A stretch of DNA of 40,000 nt from Prorocentrum cordatum (Eukaryota > Sar > Dinophyceae > Prorocentrales > Prorocentraceae), in assembly GCA_963575745.1 (NCBI GenBank), contig CAUYUJ010021027.1, positions 59,515 through 99,514 on the forward strand, read 5' to 3'. Shown in pieces: positions 29,088-36,777 of the stretch. Below the pieces are notes generated by a model, which worked only from the letters and a program-made list of their open reading frames with translations, did no database searches and was not told the origin of the DNA. The position numbers were made by a program, and so were the translations under genes. Positions within the stretch are counted from its first letter, which is position 1. Each line of letters begins with the position of its first letter.

Positions 29088-30524
29088 ATGTATCAGCGCG
29101 ATCGGCGATTTACGAGGGCCGCCGTCGAGCGAATGAGGACTGATGCTTGCAAGGCCCCGCCGGTCCCAGACGTGGGCGCAAAGCTTCGGATGAATGCGCA
29201 GCCATTGCCGCAATCCCCTCCAGTGGTTCGGCCTCGGTGGCTTGCCGAGGTTTGTCAGAAGCGAGAGCACTTTGCCGCGGTATGTTGGGCAGTGCAGCCT
29301 CCCGGCCAGGCCGCCGCTTATTACCACATGTTCTTATATGCGTACCAGAATCCTCAATTCATGCAGGTCGTCTGCCTCGCGCGTCGCGCATGGGATCCTG
29401 CAGGGCCTCGCGGCGGCGATAGCCCCGCCGATCGTTGCGACTGGATGTGGGACTTCTCAATCACGAATGCGTACAAGGCCAAAGGAACCAAATATCAGAC
29501 TTCCACGTGCTTGTATCGCGAATGCTACCCATGCAGACTTTGGGGGGGGGGGGTCCCGCGTCGTTTTCTTCGGGGGCTGGGGGTGAGAGAGTACGTGATG
29601 AGGGCCGCGGAGCTGCGCCGCATTAGGCGTCCAACCCTTGCCCTGTTTGAGTGGCGTTTCGCGGCACTGGCCAGCTTGCAGTCCGATCAGCGGTTCCGAG
29701 AGGATTCTTCCAAGCACATGGCGACTTGGGACGTTGACCACGTTGTGGTGATAGATCGCTTGACCCTCCTAGGCAACAGGCGCGCGGTGTCAGATGCTCC
29801 TGCCCAGCCGCTCCGCAGGTTTCTTGCTTCCCTGCCCGACCCCCCGAGGCCCGCCAAAGCCCCCGACGGCTCCGTTCAGGGGGGCCCTGTCCACACCTCT
29901 GCTCGAGCCAAAATGGTGGCCGAGAACCCTTGGCTGTTGGACGTCATTGATGACGCTCAACCCATCAGACAGAAGCGCAAACGAGATCCGCGTGGAGAGG
30001 GGCCTGACGCGGCCGAGTGCGAGCTCGAGGACGCTTTCGGCGACGATGCCCTTGAGCCCGAGGTCTTGGGCGCGGAGTTTTGGCAAGACCTCGCCGAAGC
30101 GAGGGCCCTCGTCGCAGGCGGCGGTGGGCCGGATCATTTCGGGCTCAAGCCTTTGGGTGGCGAGTGGACCCATGCGCATTTGAACGTCGCGCACGAGGCT
30201 TGGCAGGGTCGAGCGGCGTCGCCGTTAGCTAAACAATTTTTGGAGAAGTATACTCTGAAAGGGTACATGCGCTTTGATGTGTCTTTGTACACAAACGAGG
30301 GAGCTTTAGTATGCGCCAGGTATTGGGTTGCTGGGATGTCCTATTTCTTCGACTTGTGGCGGGGCCTCGGCCGTTGCGATGCGCATGCTTTTACCGAAGC
30401 TGAGATTGCCAGCTTCCGCGAGCCTGAAGAGTTCACGGAACTCACTGTTTCCTGCACCAAGCCTGCAGCACAGAAGCGATTCACAATGTTGCGAGGCTTA
30501 TTTCCAACGGGGAATGGCACTTGA
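29088..30524 (+). CDS. Gene B: intact 478-aa protein of unknown function with a basic nuclear-signal-like cluster
   Basis: Open from ATG 29088 to TGA 30522-30524 on the same strand as gene A, 230 bases after its stop. The N-terminal part (about 45-130) is Trp/Tyr/Phe-rich (WLAEVCQKREHFAAVCW, AAYYHMFLYAYQNPQF) and looks folded. A Pro/Ala-rich linker follows, then RQKRKRDPR at 294-302, a plausible nuclear localisation signal. The last part is a compact C-terminal block (about 350-475: GGEWTHAHLNVAHEAW, MRFDVSLYTNEGALVCARYW). A 12-G run at 29542-29553 lies inside the frame and is a likely slippage point, yet the frame stays open on both sides. I recognise no named domain. It could be a partner of gene A in one element. 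Confidence 0.75.
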   Translation: MYQRDRRFTRAAVERMRTDACKAPPVPDVGAKLRMNAQPLPQSPPVVRPRWLAEVCQKREHFAAVCWAVQPPGQAAAYYHMFLYAYQNPQFMQVVCLARRAWDPAGPRGGDSPADRCDWMWDFSITNAYKAKGTKYQTSTCLYRECYPCRLWGGGVPRRFLRGLGVREYVMRAAELRRIRRPTLALFEWRFAALASLQSDQRFREDSSKHMATWDVDHVVVIDRLTLLGNRRAVSDAPAQPLRRFLASLPDPPRPAKAPDGSVQGGPVHTSARAKMVAENPWLLDVIDDAQPIRQKRKRDPRGEGPDAAECELEDAFGDDALEPEVLGAEFWQDLAEARALVAGGGGPDHFGLKPLGGEWTHAHLNVAHEAWQGRAASPLAKQFLEKYTLKGYMRFDVSLYTNEGALVCARYWVAGMSYFFDLWRGLGRCDAHAFTEAEIASFREPEEFTELTVSCTKPAAQKRFTMLRGLFPTGNGT

Positions 30525-30870
30525 ACTACCCACAGACAGCATTCGAAGGTCGATTGCACTCGACAGCAGAAGCATAAACATAGCAATGCTGATTTCAAAT
30601 GTGAGCACATAGTAACCCAACATATTCTCAATCAACATGCCTATATTGAGGGGTCATGCTGATGTGGTGGGGAGTTGGCGGTATTGTTAGGCTGATTTCG
30701 GTTGGTTGCCAGGGTTGGGTCTCTTCTGGCGCCCGCCGAGAAGAACCCCACTTCCCGGAGGGAATTCCGTGGGGGATACAATTCAAGCTTCATTATCAGA
30801 ATTGGGTCCCTCCAGGGCTCCCAGAGGGCTCCAAGAAGGCCCCCAGAGGGCCCCAAGACGGACCCAAGAA

Positions 30871-30934
30871 CGCATGTCGTGTGCATGTCGTCGTCGATCT
30901 GGGCCCCATGGCCACGACATGCGCACGACATGCG
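30871..30934 (+). repeat. 21-bp-arm hairpin, copy 1
   Basis: Arms 30871-30891 (CGCATGTCGTGTGCATGTCG) and 30914-30934 are complementary over 21 bases with one change, which would be a G-U pair in RNA. The loop is 22 bases and contains GGGCCCCATGG. Each arm is itself a near-repeat of GCATGTCGT. Confidence 0.85.
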
Positions 30935-31082
30935 CGATAAGAGTCCTCTTGGGGTCCTTTTGGTCTCCTCTTGGGGCCCCTCGGGAACCCTCCCAACCTG
31001 TCCTGGCCCCCTCATGGGGCTCAAAGAGACCCTTCAGAGGGCTTCAAAGGGGCCCCATAGGGCCCCAAGACGGACCCAAGAG

Positions 31083-31146
31083 CGCATGTCGTGTGCATGT
31101 CGTCGTCGTTCTGGGCCCCATGGCCACGACATGCGCACGACATGCG
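31083..31146 (+). repeat. 21-bp-arm hairpin, copy 2
   Basis: Same stem and almost the same loop as 30871-30934, displaced by 212 bases: arms 31083-31103 and 31126-31146. The arms are unchanged between copies, whereas the flanking sequence has diverged. Confidence 0.85.
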
Positions 31147-31392
31147 CGATAAGAGCCCTCTGAGGGTGTCTTGGGGCCCTCTTGGAGCCGTCTTGTGGCT
31201 CTCGTAAGCCTGCCCCAGGGCCCTCGCAAGGGCTTGAGAAGGCCCCAAAACAGTCCTCGTCGCCAGCGCCGCCGCCACCGTCGCCGCTGCCGTACCTTCG
31301 GGCGCCGTCCCCCATCGCTTACAGCCGGGAGGGAACACTTTTGAGAAACACCGCAGTAGTGCAGAAATTATCAAAAGTGTTCCCTGGCAGGT

Positions 31393-31431
<39 letters not shown>

Positions 31432-31859
31432 GTCGTCGTCGTCATCATCATCATCATCACCATCGTCGTCGTCGTCGGTGTCCCCGTTGTCCGTTTCAGC
31501 TTCGGGGCCCTGGGGGGTTCGTTCTTCGTGGACCTCCCGGAGCTTTCCGAATTCACGAAGAGGCCCCCAAAGAGTCCAAGAAGGCCCCATCAGGGTCCCA
31601 AGAGGGCCCCAAGAGGCCCCCCAAGAGAGGCACACTCGTGCACATACTTTGTGCCTCTTCTGGGGGCCTTCTTGGAGCCACCTTCGAGCCCTGTTTGTGC
31701 CCTTTCGGGCCCCCCTGGGGCCTCTTCCGGGGGCGTCCTCCTTCTGTGCCTCTCGGGCACGATCGCGCCTCCTCTGGAGGCCCGGCTGAGGCACCCTCCG
31801 AGGCTCCGATGGGGGTCCCAACAGGGCTCCAAGAGGACTCCAGGAGGGGCCCAGTGGCA

Positions 31860-31886
31860 TATATAACTCCGGGCGGTGGTTATATA
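31860..31886 (+). repeat. TATATAAC hairpin
   Basis: Eight-base arms TATATAAC (31860-31867) and GTTATATA (31879-31886) around an 11-base loop. Similar in layout to 32018-32046. Confidence 0.6.
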
Positions 31887-32017
31887 CCCCCTTGCGGCCC
31901 TCTTGGGCCCGTCTAGGGGCCTCTTGCGGGACCCTTTGAGAGCCTCTTGGCCGCGCCCGAAGGCCCCGAGAGTGCCCAGAAAAGGCTCCCAAAGGATTCC
32001 AGGAGACCCCCAATAGC

Positions 32018-32046
32018 GTGTATAACCCGAGGCGTTGGTTATACAC
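32018..32046 (+). repeat. GTGTATAACC hairpin
   Basis: Perfect ten-base arms GTGTATAACC and GGTTATACAC around the nine-base loop CGAGGCGTT, followed by a run of C. On the plus strand this would make a stable RNA stem. Confidence 0.7.
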
Positions 32047-32110
32047 CCCCTCTGGGGCTTCTTGGGCCCCTCTTGTGCCCGTGTTGGAGGCAGCATTCGC
32101 CTTCCCAGTG

Positions 32111-33030
32111 GGCGGCGGCATCACTGGCATTGCACGGTTTCCAGGAAGTGGAGGAGGGACGAGGAGGAGGGGCAGCAGGAGCGGGAGGACGGGGAGGGCA
32201 CATGAACGGGAAGAGGGGGATGATGATGAATGGGGGGGCAGACAGGAGGACGGAGGCGCCAGATGGGAGTGCGTAGATCGTGCAGGGTCCCAGGTGCGTT
32301 GGGGCCCGGGTCGTTGTAATGTCTCGTCGAGGAGACGCAAGGCTCCGCTATTCCCATCCGCTGGACCAATGCATTATCGTTAGGTTGTCTTGTGCATATT
32401 GATTACCTTGGCGAGTTCGGCGCATTATTTCAATGGTGGGGAGACCTCTGTCCGAAGCTGTTTCGGGCATTCTCGCGTGGATCTTGTACGCACAAGTGTT
32501 GACCGGCATCGTTTTGTTTACCTTGTTCTCCTAAGCACTGGCGTAGCTTCTCAACGTGGGCATGGGGATGGAGAGGAAAAGGAGGGAGGGCGAGGCGAGG
32601 GGAGGAAGCGGGAGCGCAGGAGGGATGGGGAGGGAAACACAGAAGGATAACGGGGGGCTACCAGCGATTGCTTCACATTTGGCCCAGTTATCTTCCGTGC
32701 GGGGTCTGCGTTCCGCTACTTCGGAGATGGACCCGTGAGTGTGGTGAGAATTGCCGTGGCAAATTCGGTGGTGATTTATTCTTGTGAAATGGCAAGGGAA
32801 ATTTGCCATCTCGTGTTTGAAACGGTTTCCCACCTGGCTGTCGAGGGCAGTAGCGGGCTTTGGGCTCGCGAAAGCGCAAAGCACTGGTGATAAAGTTTGC
32901 CACCGCGGCTCTTGACCTGGTGAAGTTTACGCTCGCACCCCCCCCGAAGCGATGGTGACAAAATTGTCACCGGCCCCCCCTGGCAGGGGTGACAAAATGT
33001 AGCCATCGGCTAAACGTCCATATCGGTTTT
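32111..33030. other. Unassigned region with small inverted repeats
   Basis: No gene recognised. At 32740-33010 there are clustered GGTGAYAAA and GGCAAA motifs, including inverted GGTGACAA-AA-TTGTCACC at 32951-32968 and TGGCAA ... TTTGCCA near 32791-32809. Confidence 0.5.
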
Positions 33031-33145
33031 ACGCTGAAGTAGATGCACCCTCCCTCACCCCTTCCCTCCAGTAGCAGTCGGCTATCCGCAGGTAAGCCGA
33101 CCCCACGCTGAAAAAGATGCGCCCTCCCTCACCCCTTCCCTCCAG
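33031..33145 (+). repeat. Duplicated ~41-bp block ending in polypyrimidine-AG
   Basis: ACGCTGAAGTAGATGCACCC and the following CTCCCTCACCCCTTCCCTCCAG begin at 33031 and recur at 33105 with few changes (offset 74). The pyrimidine-AG ending resembles a 3' splice site, present here twice. Confidence 0.8.
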
Positions 33146-33295
33146 GCGTGCCGAAACGAAGGAGGGAATTTCGGCCACGTTCGTGGGACAGCGGTGCCTG
33201 TGCTTTTGTTGTCCGGGGCAAGGGGTTCAAAAGTTCCGCTTCGCGTCTTGGTGCGGCCTGGGGTCCACGGATAGGCCGGCACCTTCAAAGTAGGG

Positions 33296-33480
33296 TGTGT
33301 GTGTGTGTGCAGCACGGTTCTGGGGGCATTTGTGTGTGCAGCTCGGCTCTGGGGGCATTTGCGTGTGCAGCCCGGCTCTGGGGGCATTCGTATGTGCAGC
33401 CCGGCTCTGGGGGCATTTGCGTGTCCAGTCTGGCTCGGGGGGCATTTGTGCGTGCAGCCCGGCTCTGTGGGCATTTGTGT
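33296..33480 (+). repeat. 29-bp minisatellite, ~6 copies
   Basis: CTGGGGGCATTTG recurs at 33320, 33349, 33378 and 33407 and onward, with an exact 29-base spacing in this part. The rest of the unit is GTGTGCAGCCCGGCT-like. The period is not a multiple of three, so it rotates through all frames, and the repetitive peptides read from it are not evidence of a protein. Confidence 0.9.
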
Positions 33481-34223
33481 TGCGTGCGTAGTGATTCGAC
33501 ATAGACACGACTGAGGAACGGTGCGGTCCTCATGGCATCGTCCGTGAGGATTGCCATGATGCCCCAGCCAACTCGTGTGGCGTCGCGCTCTTCCCCGTCT
33601 GACTCCGTCGTGCCATGCGTGTGCCTCTCATGCTGCGGACTGTTCTGCTCCTCGTTGTCAGCGCTGTCGTCGTTTCCTTGGTCGTTGCCGTCGCCGTCGG
33701 GGTCCTCAGGCATTGTGCGCTACGAACTGTATGTGGTATGTGTTGCCTTCCCTTGTTTTTTTTTCGATGGCCTCATCTTGCCAACCTCGAGCTGGTGCGT
33801 TTGCTATTGGGCGGCATTATCGTCATTTGTTACAAGCGCCATCCGTAGGAACGCGCCGGAAGGAAATTCGAAGACCGCAAAATTCAGCCACAACGCCCAG
33901 GGGAACCATCCACAGACGTCGCAGAGCATTGGCCACCCTCTTCAAATTTCCTTCCAGGCTTGGGTATCAAGTCCCCTCCGTCAGGAGGAGCCGCACGTCG
34001 GCCCTCATCGAACCCATCTGTGGGTCACAGTGCGCGTGATTCGACGTAGACACGAATGCACCAACCAGCTTAAGTGTTTAGCTGCGTTGCTTGGAACAGG
34101 CATGGGGAAACAGTAGAAAGGGCAACGGGGCTCAGAGGGGAATGGTGACGAGGAGGGCAGCCGGGACAACCCCAAACAACAACGGGAACGATGACGGCAT
34201 TGAGGCTCGAGCGGTTACGGCGG
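33481..34223. other. Unassigned region between direct repeats
   Basis: GTGATTCGACATAGACACGA (33491) recurs as GTGATTCGACGTAGACACGA (34036). Between them, open frames on both strands show no domain; a minus-strand one is Asp/Glu/Asn-rich (about 33500-33713). No gene supported. Confidence 0.5.
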
Positions 34224-34244
34224 TTCTTTGGATTTCCTTTTTAG
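34224..34244 (+). promoter_or_regulatory. Polypyrimidine-AG acceptor before gene C
   Basis: TTCTTTGGATTTCCTTTTTAG ends 21 bases before the ATG at 34266 (quoted span is 34224-34244, last base G). A second AG at 34263-34264 follows GCCTCC. As for gene B, this fits spliced-leader trans-splicing or an intron end. Confidence 0.5.
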
Positions 34245-34265
34245 GTCATTCGCATTGCCTCCAGC

Positions 34266-36777
34266 ATGCCTGCGAACCGTGCTAGTGGAACCGCCGCTCC
34301 GAGGCCCCGGCGGGTCAAGGGGAAGCGTAGTCTCGTATATGATGCTCATGGCACTTCCATTGCCCCGTTGATCGAGACAGAGCACAAGCAGAGTGGCAAG
34401 AAACAGAAGACTTCACCGCAAAAGGGTGAAGACTTTGACCAACAGGTGAAGCAAATGGTTGCCAAGTGCATCCGGGACAACTTTAAGTCTTTCTCCAGCA
34501 GTGAAACGGACGGGAAAAGGGTGAATGACCGCACCCTCCGGGAGCAGCTGACGATTGATAAGAAGCTTGTGCTGACCAAGGGCCCGCATGCACCAGTTTG
34601 GGGAAAGTCTACTTTCGCAACCTCCGCGAGCAGTACTCCATCAAGGAGGGCTCGGAGACAGCGCTGCTCGTTGCAGATTCCGACGAGGGGCCCGACCCTG
34701 CGTGGATGCAGGCAGTGACCAAGTCTCGTCAGGGAGCGCCTTCTCGGACAAGCCTCAACGACATGTTGGAGAATGCCGGGCCGTGCAATCAGTGCGAGTA
34801 CGTCGGTTTGCTATCGCATGGTTTGGAGCTGACCGCTTCGGATCTAAACCAGCAGCTGCTCACCTTGCTTAACATGGTCAAATGCATCACTAAGAACGGT
34901 TTGCGCGTGACCTTTCCCGGGGAAGCTGCTGCGTTTCGCTTGCAAGCGGACAAGACGATGGCGGCAGTCTTCTCGGAGATGAAGGGGAAATCTATCGGTC
35001 CAGAGACATTCTGGGAGAAGTATCGCGACGAGTGCAGTTGGATTCTCCCAGTGGAGGCAGTTGATGGGCTCATGGCGGGGAAGGGCAGCTGGGATAACCA
35101 TTCTGAAGACATTGACGCTGTGACAGGCACCAGCGAGCTCGGCATGCGCATGTTCCAAGGCGCGGCGAGGAGCAACGTGTTCAACCGTGTGAAGAAGGCC
35201 TGCAACTCGCGCATTGCCGAGCTCCTGGACGGGCGGGAGGTCACCAAGGCTACCGTGCAGGAGTGCAAAGCGAAGATCATGGCGGACGTCCAGGCCATGT
35301 CTATCCCAGATCTCCCGAACAGAGTCATCGTCCTCAGCTACTTGGGCGATGATGCGAAGGTGAAGGTGGACTCGGCACTTGGAGAGGTGAAGATTCGACT
35401 GAACACATGCATCAAGATGCGGGCGCACGCGCGCCAAGGGAAAGAGACTGGCAAGAGTGCGGCCCGCATCCTTACCCCGCTGTTCTGCGAGTTGGAGCTG
35501 GCCGACAAAGTGGGGCCCAATTACAAGGGCGTGGCGGCCGACCTTTTGAAGCCTTTCAATTCAGCGCGGAAGAGCGCGAATGGTTCCGTCACCGCAGACA
35601 GGCATGCCGACGGCGATGCCGTGGTCACGCAACTGGACGACCAAGAGGACGTGTTGTCCTTGATCGATGACACGATCATCGTGGAGATCGCGTGGTTCCG
35701 GCTGATGGCGGGGGCCGGGGTCCAGGGGAAACTCAAGAAGGATATCCTGCGCATCTTGCCAGACAGGGCTGGCGTGCATCAGCCGAGGGCCATCGCTGAC
35801 CAGGTGGCCCAGCTGACGGTTCAATGTCGGTACAGGTTCGGGTCCACCGACGCGAAGAGCATTGTGAACATCGTCGGCGAGTGGCTCAACGCTATCTCCA
35901 ATCGGAGAGCGCCCTCGCTCGCGGCAGCGAAGGAGGGCGAGTGGTTGTGGACGGTGCGCGAGCGTCTGGGCTACCTCTGCCACTGCGAGGAGGATCGAGG
36001 GCACTGTCGTTCGGCGCCCCCCGGCCGCCTCGCCCACCCCCGGCCCCCCCCGCGCAACCTAGTCACTTCCAGCGATAGAGGCGATAGCAGCGACGCCGAC
36101 GGCGGCGACGGTGGCGACAGCGACGAGGGTGACCGTGATAAGCACGGTGGCCACAATGGCCATAGAGTATGCAACGTGTTCGTAGCGATCGCACTGCCGA
36201 TCGCCACGAATGTCATGGCAACGTTAGTTGTGGTAGTGGATACGGCGCTGACAGTGACAGGATTGATGTACGCCAGATCAGCGATGCTGCCCGCAACGAT
36301 GGCGGCAGTGATGCCGTGGGTGGCATTGCCGATGGCGACTAGGGTTACCTCGCGGGCGGTGCGTCTAAGGATTGGGGCCCGAGGGGCGCCGAATGCGATC
36401 GCCCGCAGGAGGGCGCATCTGGTTCGGACTCCGCGGTGTTGACGGGCCCCGAGGCGATGGCCAAGAAGTTCGAATGCGTGAAGGCTCGCATCGATGCCGG
36501 GGAGAGGCTGAGCATCGACGGCTTGAGGGATTTCCACGTCTTCTCGTGGCTCATGTCTGATTGCCAGAAGATGCCCCACAGCAAGTGGCGCAATGACATC
36601 TACAAGCGGGCTGGAGGCAAGGGCGCCACTTCAGTCGTCGGCGGCGGTGCCTCCTCGGCAGCCGCGGCGAAAATGAAGGCCGCCAGCTCCTCCTCCGCGG
36701 CGCCCGCGGCTGGCGGAGCCAAAAATATCCTCGAGGCCGAGGCCGCGAACCTTTTCAAGAAGAAAAAGGTTGCCTGA
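34266..36777 (+). pseudogene. Gene C: ~837-codon coding region broken by two frameshifts and one stop
   Basis: Part 1 (34266 to about 34600) starts MPANRASGTAAPRPRRVKGKR, shortened here to its basic start, and is Lys-rich. Part 2 (to about 36175) is a long regular segment (FWEKYRDECSWILPVEAV, RMFQGAARSNVFNRVKKA, DLPNRVIVLSYLGDDAKVK) with helical character, then an Asp/Gly/Ser-rich linker. Part 3 (to 36777) contains GLRDFHVFSWLMSDCQK and ends in a basic tail, LFKKKKVA. The first break falls in a run of four G (34600-34603) and behaves as one missing base. The second is near 36175, and an in-frame TAG sits at 36340-36342. Breaks could be decay, sequencing errors or an unrecognised intron. Function unknown, possibly nuclear. 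Confidence 0.65.

Larger units (their letters stand above)
30640..32110 (+). repeat. GGGCCCC-rich repeat field with hairpins
   Basis: Short imperfect units like AGAGGGCCCCAAGA recur throughout, in both orientations. A 106-base block at 30850-30955 is repeated at 31062-31167 (offset 212), each time with the long hairpin listed separately. A (CAT)n/(CGT)n tract lies at 31394-31476. Two further stems with TATAAC ... GTTATA arms lie at 31860-31886 and 32018-32046. Frames on both strands are shaped by these repeats, and I see no gene. Confidence 0.75.

Noticed and set aside
29896-29920. Antisense 16/21 match to the spliced leader inside gene B (GAGCCAAAATGG core)
   Set aside because: It lies within an intact reading frame, has five mismatches, and a match this weak is expected with a probability near 0.1 in a window of this size.
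31021-32340. A 439-codon minus-strand frame across the GGGCCCC repeat field
   Set aside because: It runs through GGGCCCC units and a CAT tract, with poly-Asp from the microsatellite and no domain.
32995-33012. GTAGCCATCGGC resembling a spliced leader with a two-base gap
   Set aside because: It needs a gap and further mismatches, and no gene start follows within about 1.2 kb.
33285-33713. Cys/Pro/Gln-rich repeat protein on the minus strand
   Set aside because: The repeat has a 29-bp period, so the frame rotates with each unit. The repeated peptide is not maintained by a coding constraint.
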